DNA from: Synechococcus sp. HJ21-Hayes
GTDB lineage: Bacteria > Cyanobacteriota > Cyanobacteriia > PCC-6307 > Cyanobiaceae
NCBI RefSeq assembly: GCF_024345835.1
Contig: NZ_JAGQBW010000004.1
Coordinates: 1 to 64,000, forward strand
DNA length: 64,000 bases
Reading direction: 5' to 3'
The translations under genes and the position numbers were made by a program. Under the pieces are notes generated by a model, which was not told the origin of the DNA, searched no databases, and saw only the letters and a list, made by a program, of their open reading frames with translations. Below are positions 50,033 to 58,433 of this stretch, in pieces (the first letter of the stretch is position 1; the number at the start of each line of letters is the position of its first letter).

Positions 50033-51196
50033 TCAGATCACAGCTTTCTTTGGAACGGTGGAAGCCATGGCAGCGGCAACGGAAGCTGCAATCTGCTCCT
50101 GATCGGCCTCGCTCAAATAGGGATGCATCGGCAGGCTCAGCACTCGCTCTCTGGCAGACTGGGCAACCTGGCAGCCACAGATTTTCTGGCATTGCTGGGC
50201 GCAGGGGCCCTGCGCAGCCAGGGCTGGTTGCTCGCACAGCAGTGTCGGGTAGTGCACAGCCGTGGGAATGCCTTGCTCTTTCAAGGCGGCTTGCACCGCC
50301 GGCCGGTTGTTCACCTGAATCGTGTACTGGGCGTACACGCTGGTGTTGCCAGGCGCCAATTGCGGGGTGCTAGCGATCCCGACAGCCTGCAGCCTGGCGC
50401 TTAGTTCAACGCCGATTCGGCCGCGGAGCTCCACTTCCACCTCGAATAGCTCCAGCTTGGCCAGCACGATCGCCGCCTGCAGGGTGTCGATCCGCCCGTT
50501 CACACCCACGTCGGTGTGGAAGTAGCGGCTGCTCTGGCCGTGGCGCGAGATCCGTCGCATCCGCTCGGCCAACTCCCCATCCGACGTGAAGCAGGCACCG
50601 CCATCGCCGTAGCCGCCCAGGGGCTTGGAGGGAAAGAAGCTGGTGGTGCCGATCGTGCTGAGGCCACAGCTTCGTTGCCCATGGTGCGTCGCCCCGAAGC
50701 TCTGGGCGCCGTCTTCAATCACGGGGAGGCCGTGGCGCTTGGCGATGGCATTGATCGCCCCGAAGTCCGCCGGCTGGCCGTAGAGGCTCACTGGGATGAT
50801 CGCCCTGGTGCGGGGCGTGATCGACTCCTCCAGTCGGTCGGGGTCAAGGTTGTAGGTGGCTGGATCGATGTCCACGTACACCGGCACCGCTCCTAGCAGG
50901 GCGATGGTCTCAGCGGTGGCGATGAACGAGAAGGGCGTGGTGATCACCTCATCGCCGGCCTGCACCCCCAGCGCCATAAGCGCGATAAGCAGGGCATCGG
51001 TGCCGCTGGCCACAGCCACGCAGTGGTCCACTCCCACATAGCCGGCCAGCCGCTGCTCCAGTTCTGCTACTTCCGGGCCAAGGATGTACTGGCCGTGCTC
51101 GAGCACCCCAGCAATGCGCGCATCGATCGCCTGGCGCAGGTTACGGCCGTCGGCCAACGGCTGGTGTTGCTGGGCCTTGAGATCAATGAACTGCAT
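50033..51196 (-). CDS. wbpE: DegT-type aminotransferase, WbpE-like (UDP-3-keto-GlcNAcA aminotransferase)
   Basis: The 387-residue PLP enzyme has PVIEDGAQSFGA, SFFPSKPLGGYGDGG (PLP Lys191) and SLPMHPY near residue 354-360, the set found in WbpE/WlbC, which aminates C3 of the keto product of WbpB using glutamate. An odd feature is a cysteine-rich stretch, Cys332, 336, 340 and 342 (CxxxCxxxCxC spacing), just before the C-terminal motif, plus Cys321. In the homologues I know this loop is not cysteine-rich. The ATG at 51196 overlaps the wbpD stop (ATGA). Confidence 0.87.
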   Translation of the reverse strand: MQFIDLKAQQHQPLADGRNLRQAIDARIAGVLEHGQYILGPEVAELEQRLAGYVGVDHCVAVASGTDALLIALMALGVQAGDEVITTPFSFIATAETIALLGAVPVYVDIDPATYNLDPDRLEESITPRTRAIIPVSLYGQPADFGAINAIAKRHGLPVIEDGAQSFGATHHGQRSCGLSTIGTTSFFPSKPLGGYGDGGACFTSDGELAERMRRISRHGQSSRYFHTDVGVNGRIDTLQAAIVLAKLELFEVEVELRGRIGVELSARLQAVGIASTPQLAPGNTSVYAQYTIQVNNRPAVQAALKEQGIPTAVHYPTLLCEQPALAAQGPCAQQCQKICGCQVAQSARERVLSLPMHPYLSEADQEQIAASVAAAMASTVPKKAVI

Positions 51197-51804
51197 CAGG
51201 TTGGTTCTGCCGGGGTGCGCAACATCTGATCGCCCCGCAGCGTGTAGCGATCGCCGGTGTGGGGGCAGATCCATTCGCCTTGCCCCTGAAGCGGCAGCTC
51301 CACACGCTCGCCATAGGCACTCATCCAGCCCACCTGCCGTGCTGGCACCCCCACCATTAGAGAAAAGGATTTCACCGGACGATTCACCACCGCCCCGGCA
51401 CCGATGAAAGCATGGTGGCCGATGCGGGTGCCGCACACGATCGTGCAGTTGGCCCCCAGCGTTGCCCCCCGCTCTACAAGCGTGTCGCGATAGGCATCTT
51501 TGCGGCTGACTGCCGAGCGCGGGTTGTACACATTGGTGAACACCATGCTAGGCCCGCAAAACACATCATCCTCCAGTGTCACGTTGTCGTACACCGAAAC
51601 GTTATTCTGGATCTTGACGTTGTTGCCAATCCGAACCCAGTTTCCTACAAACACGTTCTGGCCAAACGAGCAGCGTTCGCCAATCACGGCTCCCGAGCAG
51701 ATGTGCACCCAGTGCCAGACGCGGCTATTCGGGCCAATTATGGCTCCCTCGTCAATAATAGCTGAGGAGTGAATGGTTGCTGTGGGGTGAATCCCTGTAT
51801 TCAT
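51196..51804 (-). CDS. wbpD: WbpD-like N-acetyltransferase (left-handed beta-helix)
   Basis: The 202-residue hexapeptide-repeat protein begins [17 protein letters not shown], with repeats such as [45 protein letters not shown] and [20 protein letters not shown]. The cap is followed by [18 protein letters not shown], exactly the C-terminal ending of WbpD/WlbB enzymes. It acetylates the 3-amino group of UDP-GlcNAc3NA using acetyl-CoA. WHWVHI contains a His at the known catalytic region. The gene is followed immediately by wbpE with overlapping codons; 19 bp separate it from the dehydrogenase. Confidence 0.88.
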   Translation of the reverse strand: MNTGIHPTATIHSSAIIDEGAIIGPNSRVWHWVHICSGAVIGERCSFGQNVFVGNWVRIGNNVKIQNNVSVYDNVTLEDDVFCGPSMVFTNVYNPRSAVSRKDAYRDTLVERGATLGANCTIVCGTRIGHHAFIGAGAVVNRPVKSFSLMVGVPARQVGWMSAYGERVELPLQGQGEWICPHTGDRYTLRGDQMLRTPAEPT

Positions 51805-51823
51805 GAGAAAGGAGATTGGCGCA

Positions 51824-53170
51824 TCAAATCCGAATGGGCTCCAGCTCCCTGGGCACGATGCCCTTGAGATCCAGCATCACGCCGTTAGTGATCAACAGCT
51901 GCAGCCACTGCTCCGCCGACAGCTGCGCAAACTGTTGGTGAGCCACGGCGGCCACCACCGCGCCGTAGGTGTCCTGGGTCGGCATGGCGGGGTTGACGGT
52001 TAGACCGTATTCCCGTTGGGCCTCTTCCGGATCCACCCAAGGATCCACCACGTCCACCTCCATGCCGTAGCGCTGCAGGCCCTCGATCAGATCCACCACC
52101 TTGGTGTTGCGCAGGTCGGGGCAGTTCTCCTTGAACGTCAGACCCAGAACCAGCACTCGTGTTCCCACCACTGGCAAGCGCCGCTGGGCCAGCCCCAACA
52201 CCAGCTGCTCGGCTAGCCAACGCCCCATGCCATCATTGATCCGCCGGCCCGCGAGCACCACCTGCGGGTGATAACCCAACTCCTCGGCTTTGTGGGTGAG
52301 GTAGTAGGGGTCCACGCCGATGCAGTGGCCTCCCACGAGGCCCGGGCGGAATGGGAGGAAGTTCCACTTGGTACCCGCCGCCTCCAGTACGTCCAGCGTG
52401 TCGATCCCCATCTGCCGGAAGATCAAAGCCAGCTCGTTCACCAAGGCGATGTTCAGGTCGCGCTGGGTGTTTTCAATCACCTTGGCAGCCTCCGCCACCT
52501 TCAGGCTCGGAGCCAGGTGGGTGCCGGCTTCGATGATCGAGCCGTAGAAGCCATCCACCCACGCCGCCGCTTCCGGCGTGCTGCCGCTGGTCACCTTGAT
52601 GATCGTAGTGAGCTTGTGCTCGGAATCGCCCGGGTTGATCCGCTCGGGGCTGTAACCGCAGCAGAAAGATTCATTGAAGCGCAGGCCGGATTCACTTTCC
52701 AGGATCGGCACGCACACCTCCTCGGTGGCGCCGGGATACACCGTGCTCTCGTAGACCACCACCGGCATGGCGCTGGCACCCTGGGCGGCGCGGGCTTTGA
52801 GTACCTTGCCCACCGTGGCACTGGCCTTTTCCAGAGCCGTGAGATCGGGACGCTTGGCGCTATCGATCGGGGTGGGCACCGTCACCACGACAACATCGGC
52901 TGCAGCCAGCAGGGCTGGATCGGTGGTGAACTCCAGCAGCTGCGCACCCTGCAGCTCTTCGGCGCTGGTTTCGTTGGTGCGGTCATGGCCGGCACGCAGC
53001 TCCCTGAGACGCTGCTGATGGATGTCGAAACCGATCACCCGTCGGCGCAGCGGGGCGCCAGTGCGGCGGCAGGCCTGGGGTTTGGCGAATTCCACCGCCA
53101 GTGGCAGGCCCACATAGCCCAGGCCGATCACTGCCACGGTGCAAGTGTTGAGTTCAGGGAAGCGATTCAC
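51824..53170 (-). CDS. wbpA: UDP-N-acetylglucosamine 6-dehydrogenase (WbpA/TviB-type nucleotide sugar dehydrogenase)
   Basis: The 448-residue enzyme has [17 protein letters not shown] near the N-terminus, [35 protein letters not shown] (catalytic Cys near residue 290) and [17 protein letters not shown]. These features fit UDP-GlcNAc 6-dehydrogenases of the WbpA/WbpO/TviB group rather than UDP-glucose dehydrogenase. It oxidises C6 of UDP-GlcNAc to the uronic acid. The GTG start at 53170 follows the upstream epimerase by 9 bp. It is the first committed step for the Wbp genes that follow; with the epimerase it could alternatively make UDP-GalNAcA. Confidence 0.88.
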   Translation of the reverse strand: MNRFPELNTCTVAVIGLGYVGLPLAVEFAKPQACRRTGAPLRRRVIGFDIHQQRLRELRAGHDRTNETSAEELQGAQLLEFTTDPALLAAADVVVVTVPTPIDSAKRPDLTALEKASATVGKVLKARAAQGASAMPVVVYESTVYPGATEEVCVPILESESGLRFNESFCCGYSPERINPGDSEHKLTTIIKVTSGSTPEAAAWVDGFYGSIIEAGTHLAPSLKVAEAAKVIENTQRDLNIALVNELALIFRQMGIDTLDVLEAAGTKWNFLPFRPGLVGGHCIGVDPYYLTHKAEELGYHPQVVLAGRRINDGMGRWLAEQLVLGLAQRRLPVVGTRVLVLGLTFKENCPDLRNTKVVDLIEGLQRYGMEVDVVDPWVDPEEAQREYGLTVNPAMPTQDTYGAVVAAVAHQQFAQLSAEQWLQLLITNGVMLDLKGIVPRELEPIRI

Positions 53171-53179
53171 CAGTGCACC

Positions 53180-54202
53180 TCAAACGCCGTAAAAATCTTG
53201 ATACCAGGCGACAAACCGAGCTACCCCCTCCGCTACGGGCGTGTTTGGCTTGAATCCCGTCCAGGCTTCCAGCGCTGAGGTATCGGCCGCTGTGGCGGGC
53301 ACATCGCCGGGCTGCATCGGCAGGAACTGCTTTTCGGCGATGATCCCTAGGGCGTTCTCGATCGCCTCGATGTAGTCCATCAGCGGCGTGGGGTTGCTGT
53401 TGCCGATGTTGAACACCCGATGCGGCGCCCAGCTGGTTGCTGGATCCGGATTGGCGGGATCAAAGGCGGGATCGGGAGCAGCCGGTTTGTCGAGCACCCG
53501 AATCAGGCTATCGACGATGTCGTCGACATAGGTGAAATCGCGCACCATCTGACCGTTATTGAACACCTGGATTGGCCGGCCTTCCAGCATGGCTTTGGTG
53601 AACATGAACAAAGCCATGTCTGGCCGGCCCCAGGGGCCATATACCGTAAAGAAGCGTAGCCCCGTAGCCGCCAACCCATAGAGATGGCTGTAGGTGTGCG
53701 CCATCAGCTCATTGGCCTTTTTGCTGGCCGCGTAGAGGCTCACTGGGTGGTCGACACTCTGGTGCTCAGAAAAAGGCAGGTTGGCATTGCCGCCATACAC
53801 ACTGCTACTGGAGGCATATACAAGGTGTTCAATACCATGGTGGCGGCAGCTCTCCAAGATGTGGCCAAAGCCCACTAGATTTGCTTGGATATAGGCCGCT
53901 GGGTTTTCGATGGAGTAACGCACTCCAGCCTGGGCTGCCAGGTTCACGACCTGGGTGGGATTGTGCTCAACGAAAGCGGCGTTTACTGCCTGCTGATTCT
54001 CCAGATTGGCCTCAATCAGCTGAAAGCTGGTACCCGTTCGCGTTGCCGTGGTCTCTAACTGCTCCAACCGCGAGCGCTTAAGAGCTGGGTCGTAGTAGGG
54101 ATTGAGGTTGTCAAGCCCTACCACCGGCGTACCCCGCTCCAGAAGCCGCGTACTTAGGTGGTAGCCAATAAACCCGACGGCACCCGTCACCAGAACAGTC
54201 AT
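53180..54202 (-). CDS. UDP-glucuronate 4-epimerase-type SDR (CapI/TviC-like)
   Basis: The 340-residue extended SDR begins MTVLVTGAVGFIGYHLST, has DNLNPYYDPALKRSRL (the loop typical of UDP-uronate 4-epimerases), NLAAQAGVRYS, SSSSVYGGN, SLYAASKKANELMAH (Tyr and Lys pair) and FFTVYGPWGRPDMALFMFTKAM. It interconverts UDP-GlcA and UDP-GalA, or the N-acetyl forms if it works with the next gene. It is the first gene of the long minus-strand run. Upstream lies about 250 bp with no gene, which should contain the main promoter; no clear -10/-35 pair was recognised. The ATG at 54202 was chosen over a TTG at 54214. Confidence 0.86.
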   Translation of the reverse strand: MTVLVTGAVGFIGYHLSTRLLERGTPVVGLDNLNPYYDPALKRSRLEQLETTATRTGTSFQLIEANLENQQAVNAAFVEHNPTQVVNLAAQAGVRYSIENPAAYIQANLVGFGHILESCRHHGIEHLVYASSSSVYGGNANLPFSEHQSVDHPVSLYAASKKANELMAHTYSHLYGLAATGLRFFTVYGPWGRPDMALFMFTKAMLEGRPIQVFNNGQMVRDFTYVDDIVDSLIRVLDKPAAPDPAFDPANPDPATSWAPHRVFNIGNSNPTPLMDYIEAIENALGIIAEKQFLPMQPGDVPATAADTSALEAWTGFKPNTPVAEGVARFVAWYQDFYGV

Positions 54203-54458
54203 CGAGACAGGCAATACAACAAAGGGGCAGGGTTGTGCATATCAGCACTACAGTGGTGTGCCTAGCTCCGCACCGGGAGGGAGCAAAGCTCAACCACCTC
54301 GATCCGTACACCAAATAAGCCTCGCACATCCAGCTACTGGATGCCTAGGCCGTCCCGAGCCCAGCGAGACGTGGTTTTGGGTCTGCCCGTTCAGGCCACC
54401 GCCTTGAAGGGCCGTGCCACACCGATCGGCACCACCAGCAGCGGTGAGGTGGCATGGT

Positions 54459-54989
54459 CTATTCGACCAACCTTCCGTCGCGCCGCACCAGCGGCAACAG
54501 CTCTGGGCCGGGGCGGCCTTTCGGAACGCAGCACCAGCCGGGTAGCTGCTCCGCCTGGCACCAGAGAAGGATCACGTGAGCAGGAATTGCCAGGGTTGTT
54601 GCCTGCTCGCCATCAGCGATCACCTGCATGCAAGGCAGGGAGTGGTGGCTCTGATGCAGCGCTACCAGGTTGAGCCTGGCAGTGTGCGCATCCGCTGTGG
54701 TGCCCAGCACGGCCTGCAGAGGCAAAGACGCCTCCGGCAGCTTTTCACAACTCCAGGACTCCGGGATCAGGACAGCCCACAGGGCTGCGGCCACACCCGC
54801 CAGGTCTTCTGGCTCATGGATCTCCTGATGTCGGATCCATTCCGCCCAGGCCACCGTTGGGGTGCTGGCCAGGTAGTGCACAGGTTGATCACCGGCGCGA
54901 TTCCAATGCCCCGCGGATTGGCCAGGGTTGGACCACAGGAATGGGTAGCGACGATCACAGACGCAAAAGCCCAGGCGCAACGGACTCAA
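54459..54989 (-). CDS. RES-domain toxin
   Basis: The product of about 176 residues begins SPLRLGFCVCDRRYPFLWS and has HWNRAGDQPVHYLASTPTVAWAEWIRH (Arg31, Glu50), the conserved Arg and Glu of RES domains, which degrade NAD+. Paired with the Xre/MbcA/ParS-type antitoxin upstream, it forms a RES-Xre toxin-antitoxin system. I chose the TTG at 54989 because it overlaps the antitoxin TGA (TTGA). A longer in-frame start at 55064 would extend into the antitoxin gene. The third RES residue (Ser) is probably in the second half, but I could not place it with certainty. Confidence 0.72.
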   Translation of the reverse strand: MSPLRLGFCVCDRRYPFLWSNPGQSAGHWNRAGDQPVHYLASTPTVAWAEWIRHQEIHEPEDLAGVAAALWAVLIPESWSCEKLPEASLPLQAVLGTTADAHTARLNLVALHQSHHSLPCMQVIADGEQATTLAIPAHVILLWCQAEQLPGWCCVPKGRPGPELLPLVRRDGRLVE

Positions 54990-55585
54990 CTGGCCACCAT
55001 GCCGAAGCTCGCCGACTGCGCCAAAGAAAAAATCGGTTGGATGGCGTTGTCGTCTGGATCCCATGGACCTTGGAGACGATCCAGGAGCGCCTGGCCATCA
55101 AGAGCAGCCCGGGGCCGCTGGAACCAACGGCGGATGCCCCAGGCGTTGTAGGTGCCCTCCAGCTGTTCGATCACCAAGGCCAACCAATGGAGCCGCACGG
55201 CGGTGAGATCCGGGCAGGGGCGCTCTCCTTTGGCATAGCGGCGCAACGACACCTGGCTGATCGCGAGCAGCCCAGCCAGCAGGTCGTCGTCGAGCACCTC
55301 GCGCACGCTCTGCCACTCCGTATCAGGCGACGGGCACTCCTCCAGGCGTTCGGAAACCTCGGCAAGAAGTTGATCGCGACTGGTACCGCCTGCCGGTTTC
55401 CGGGAGAGCCATTGCTGGGCTGCCTTGGTACAGATCCCCCGACGCAGCAAACCCTCCATCGCTGCCGCCGTTGTGGCCGAAGGCGCCACCACCCCCCATG
55501 CGCACCACGCGTGTACGGAACGGGCCTCGCTCACCGGCGTGGGCATTGGCCGAGCTCGCTTGGCCTTCAAACGGATCACACTCAT
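54986..55585 (-). CDS. Xre/MbcA/ParS-type antitoxin
   Basis: The 199-residue product has a Xre-like helix-turn-helix region (LLAISQVSLRRYAKGERPCPDL near the middle) and a C-terminal toxin-binding domain with YNAWGIRRWFQRPRAALDG near residue 160, the signature of the MbcA/ParS/Xre C-terminal family. It should neutralise the RES toxin encoded immediately downstream and bind its own promoter. The ATG at 55585 was chosen because upstream in-frame codons have no motif. The pair lies between the glycan operon and the next glycosyltransferase, as addiction modules often do in variable loci. Confidence 0.8.
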   Translation of the reverse strand: MSVIRLKAKRARPMPTPVSEARSVHAWCAWGVVAPSATTAAAMEGLLRRGICTKAAQQWLSRKPAGGTSRDQLLAEVSERLEECPSPDTEWQSVREVLDDDLLAGLLAISQVSLRRYAKGERPCPDLTAVRLHWLALVIEQLEGTYNAWGIRRWFQRPRAALDGQALLDRLQGPWDPDDNAIQPIFSLAQSASFGMVAS

Positions 55586-55721
55586 GATCCGATCTTGCTC
55601 CGGTTGCGAGCCTGCCCGCGAAACCAATGACCCCGTGCAGGGCTCTGTCACAGCACGGGGTGTGGGCGGCACTGCCGAAGCCAACACCGAATCTCTACAC
55701 CCTTGAGCAGGGGCTGCAATC

Positions 55722-55760
55722 GTGATCGCCGACGCCAGCCCGCTGATCGCACCGCGGTGA
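55722..55760 (+). pseudogene. Remnant of a PIN-domain (DUF3368-like) protein N-terminus
   Basis: A short plus-strand segment reads VIADASPLIAPR and then stops. The IADASPLIA stretch is the first strand and metal-binding Asp of PIN-domain DUF3368-type toxins. No continuation is found in the other frames, so it looks like a fragment left by deletion. The rest of 55586-55831 holds no gene I recognise. A chance match over so short a stretch cannot be excluded. Confidence 0.3.
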
Positions 55761-55831
55761 TCCAGGCCGTGCCAAAGAGACCTCGGGACATCCCCCTCCG
55801 CCGAATTGGAAAGCGATGTGAAGATTGGGGA

Positions 55832-56878
55832 TCACGCTGCCCCGCTCAGGCTTTCCAGCAAAGCCCGAGTGGCCGCCGCCGTGCCCGCCCAGCTGAACTG
55901 CGCAGCACGCTCCAGCCCCTGGCGGCGGCACTGCTCCTGCAGGCTGGGCTGATCGAGCAGGCGGCGCAGGGCCTGGCTCAGGGCATCGGTGTGGGCCGGA
56001 TCCACCAGCAGGGCCGCATCACCTGCCACCTCCTCAGTGCCCGAGCCCACGCTGGTGATCACCGACGTGCCACAGGCCATGGCCTCCAGCACCGGCAGCC
56101 CGAAGCCCTCCCACAGGCTCGGATAAACCAAGGCCAGCGCCCCCCGGTAGAGATCGGGCAAGGCGCTGGCCGGCACGTAGGCCCGAAACTCCACTCGCAG
56201 CTGCAGTCCCAGCTCGGCCACCAGCGCCTGGAGTTGCGGGGTCTCCGTGGGATGGGGCTTGCCCGCGAGCACCAGCCGCAGCTCGGGATGGGCGGGCGCC
56301 ACCTGGGCAAAGGCCTGGAGCAAGCGCCGCAGATTCTTGTGGGGGTAGGCCTGGCCCACGTGCAGCAGGTAGGGCTGCTGGGGGATCGGCCCCTGGGGAT
56401 CGCCAGGGGTGAAGTGCTGGGCGTCGTAACCGAGGGGAATCACCGTGATGCGGTCGGTCGGCAGGCCAGTACAGCGCTGAATTTCTCCGGCCGTGAATTG
56501 CGAATTGGTGAGCACATGCCGAGCTGCCCGCAACAACGGCGGCACCCAGCTGCGGAAATAGAGGCTCTGCAGCGAGCGCTCCGGGTGACTGATCGGCCGC
56601 AGGTCGTGCACCATCACCATCTGGGGGATGGTCTGCGGCCCCAGATAGCCCTCCGGTGCGGGCGTGAAAATCAGCGAGGCACCATGCCGCCTGGCGAGGC
56701 GCGGCAGCTCGAGCTGGGTCCAGGCCAGGCGCTTCAGACGTTGGCTGGCGCTGCCCTCCTCGCCACCGGGAATCAGCACATGGGGCAGTTGCTGCAACTC
56801 CGGCAGCACCGCATTGGCATACACGCCGATGCCCGTGGGCTGGCGCAGCACCGGGCGGTAGTTGAGCAGCAGGGTCAT
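55832..56878 (-). CDS. GT4-type glycosyltransferase
   Basis: The 348-residue GT-B transferase starts MTLLLNYRPVLRQPTGIGVYANAV and has VMVHDLRPI, LTNSQFTA, IPLGYD, LLHVGQAYPHKNLRRLLQAF (phosphate-binding region) and PSLWEGFGLPVLEAMACGTSV (ExxxxxxxE type). This is the mannosyl/rhamnosyl-transferase-like subgroup of GT4. The ATG at 56878 overlaps the stop of the decayed VapC-like reading frame (ATGA), so its translation may be coupled to what was an addiction module. It lies outside the long operon and its acceptor is unknown. Confidence 0.87.
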   Translation of the reverse strand: MTLLLNYRPVLRQPTGIGVYANAVLPELQQLPHVLIPGGEEGSASQRLKRLAWTQLELPRLARRHGASLIFTPAPEGYLGPQTIPQMVMVHDLRPISHPERSLQSLYFRSWVPPLLRAARHVLTNSQFTAGEIQRCTGLPTDRITVIPLGYDAQHFTPGDPQGPIPQQPYLLHVGQAYPHKNLRRLLQAFAQVAPAHPELRLVLAGKPHPTETPQLQALVAELGLQLRVEFRAYVPASALPDLYRGALALVYPSLWEGFGLPVLEAMACGTSVITSVGSGTEEVAGDAALLVDPAHTDALSQALRRLLDQPSLQEQCRRQGLERAAQFSWAGTAAATRALLESLSGAA

Positions 56879-57042
56879 GGCAGCACCTGCTCGGCCAACC
56901 TCAACGGGCGCTGATCACAACTCAACACCGTGGCCGCCTCACGACGCGCGAGTGTCAGAGCTTCTGCCTGCAGATGCCGATCCGGCTCCTGAGGATCAAC
57001 CCCTGCCGGCAACGCTGAGGCGTCAATCACACAAACGCCCAC
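56875..57042 (-). pseudogene. VapC-like PIN toxin with large internal deletion
   Basis: A 55-codon minus-strand frame from a GTG at 57042 encodes VGVCVIDASAL (N-terminal PIN strand with its metal-binding Asp), then a short linker, then ALTLARREAATVLSCDQRPLRLAEQ, which matches the C-terminal helix and the TxD/CDQ strand of the fold. About 70-80 residues of the middle, including the other acidic residues, are missing against the intact copy at 58011-58433. It starts two bases after its antitoxin partner's stop and is too short to be an active nuclease. Confidence 0.65.
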
Positions 57043-57043
57043 C

Positions 57044-57223
57044 TCAGCGCTCGCGATCGGCCCGCACCATCACCTCGGGCGACTCCGGCCATTCCACCCT
57101 TGGCAGCTGACGCCAAAGATTTTTCAGGCGCACCTGCGCATCGAGTCGGTGATGCCGGCACGCACGCAGCTGCAACTGGCGATGCGCCGCATCCGGCATG
57201 TCTCGAATCTGGAGGGATGCCAT
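57044..57223 (-). CDS. FitA/VapB-like ribbon-helix-helix antitoxin
   Basis: The 59-residue protein starts MASLQIRDMPDAAHRQLQLRA, the ribbon strand and first helix of FitA-type antitoxins, and ends ADRER. The C-terminal half is divergent (KNLWRQLPRVEW). Its partner toxin gene is gutted, so it may be an orphan antitoxin or a leftover. It is transcribed after the GT2 gene (30-bp gap). The same ending, SDRER, occurs in the intact antitoxin at 58423-58653, showing the two modules share ancestry. Too short to be certain of function. Confidence 0.6.
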   Translation of the reverse strand: MASLQIRDMPDAAHRQLQLRACRHHRLDAQVRLKNLWRQLPRVEWPESPEVMVRADRER

Positions 57224-57252
57224 TACAACAACCTAGCCACCTAATGCTCGGG

Positions 57253-58014
57253 TCAGGCCAGCCCGATCAGACGGCGGCGGCCGTACTTAGCCCAGTTCAG
57301 CGTCCAGCAGGCGGCGCTCAGGGGTGCGCCCAGGTGGCGGCGCTGGGCCCGGAAGGTTTCCGCGTACACCTGGCCGATGCGGGTGTGGCTCACGCCGGCC
57401 TGCACCACCTTGAGGATCGGATCGCTGGTGTGCACCGTGCGCAGATCCGGCGGCAGCCGCAGGAACCACTCGTAATCGCCACAGATGCGGAAGCTGGCAT
57501 CGAACGGGCCCAGGCGCTCGAATAGCTCGCGGCGCACCAACATGCCTGGGTGAGCAATGTTCATCGACTGGCGCATGCGCTGCCACTGCCAGCCTGAGCC
57601 CCAGTGGCGCAGGAACCGGCCGTCGGCGGCGTGATAAGCGTTGCGGGCGGTGATCAAATGGACACCGGTGGCTGCGAGGGCCGCGATGCGCTCCAGGCTG
57701 TGGGGATCGAGGAACAGATCGTCGGCGCCGATGAAGCTCAGGTAGTGGCCCTGCGCCAGCGGCAGACCCCGGTTCCAGGCGTCGTAGATGCCGCTGTCGG
57801 GCTGGCTGCTCCAGATCACCTGCCCAGGGCTAGAGAACCGCTGCTGGAAGGCCTCCACCAGTTCAGCCGTGCCGTCCTGGGAGGCGTTGTCGAGCAGCAA
57901 GAGCTCCCAGTGGCTGAAGCTCTGGGCCGCCAGGCTCTCCAGGAAGGCCGCCAGCTGGGGCGCGCAGTTCCAGGTGGCCACCAGGATCGAGAGCTGGGGG
58001 TTCTGGGAACTCAC
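57253..58014 (-). CDS. GT2-type glycosyltransferase
   Basis: The 253-residue GT-A enzyme has SILVATWNCAPQLAAFL, LLLLDNASQDGTAEL (uridine-binding Asp), SGIYDAWNRGL, FIGADDLFLDP (the DxD-like GADD) and FRICGDYEWFLRL. It resembles WcaA-type family 2 enzymes that add a sugar to a lipid-linked glycan. The GTG at 58014 overlaps the TGA of the VapC-type toxin gene (GTGA), so its translation may depend on that of the toxin. It is enclosed by two VapBC-type modules. The donor sugar is not known. Confidence 0.87.
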   Translation of the reverse strand: MSSQNPQLSILVATWNCAPQLAAFLESLAAQSFSHWELLLLDNASQDGTAELVEAFQQRFSSPGQVIWSSQPDSGIYDAWNRGLPLAQGHYLSFIGADDLFLDPHSLERIAALAATGVHLITARNAYHAADGRFLRHWGSGWQWQRMRQSMNIAHPGMLVRRELFERLGPFDASFRICGDYEWFLRLPPDLRTVHTSDPILKVVQAGVSHTRIGQVYAETFRAQRRHLGAPLSAACWTLNWAKYGRRRLIGLA

Positions 58015-58433
58015 TGAACACACCCACAACGACGGGCGGCCTGATGCAATTGCTGATCCGCGGTGATCAGGCAAGCCTTGTCGCGCAATGCCAAGGCCAG
58101 ATACAGAGCGTCGTACGCGCTGAGTTGATGCTGAGTTGCCAACTGCAAGGCCATGCCACACAGGCTGCCTGCAGGCTCTGCGCGAATGGGCAGCTGGCAG
58201 AGATCAGCCTGCAGCTCAATGGCTTCTTCAGCCGAGAGCAAACCTCGCTTCAGCTGCTTGAGCAGCACGGATGTGCACTCGATCCAGAGAAGATCCGGCG
58301 CCAGCAACCAGGCATCCCCTCTGCACCCCCGCTCAACGGCAGACTCAAGCCTTGGAGGTAGGGCGCCATCTACCAGAAAGAGCCGCAAAACAGCTGAGGC
58401 ATCGAGCACAAACAGATCGGGCTCAACGCTCAC
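58011..58433 (-). CDS. VapC-like PIN-domain toxin
   Basis: The 140-residue PIN protein has LFVLDASAVLRLF (first metal-binding Asp), LLWIECTSVLL (Glu), SAYDALYLALAL (third acidic site) and CLITADQQLHQA (Asp). The full set of four acidic residues suggests an active, divalent-metal-dependent ribonuclease. The GTG at 58433 overlaps the antitoxin stop by 11 bp. Longer in-frame starts would lie inside the antitoxin gene. Its stop overlaps the glycosyltransferase GTG. RNA target unknown. Confidence 0.85.
   Translation of the reverse strand: MSVEPDLFVLDASAVLRLFLVDGALPPRLESAVERGCRGDAWLLAPDLLWIECTSVLLKQLKRGLLSAEEAIELQADLCQLPIRAEPAGSLCGMALQLATQHQLSAYDALYLALALRDKACLITADQQLHQAARRCGCVQ

Noticed and set aside
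55703-56914. Long open frame on the plus strand (about 400 codons) opposite the GT4 gene
   Set aside because: It is a shadow of the GC-rich GT4 gene (codons mirrored on the other strand), with no family motif and no ribosome binding site.
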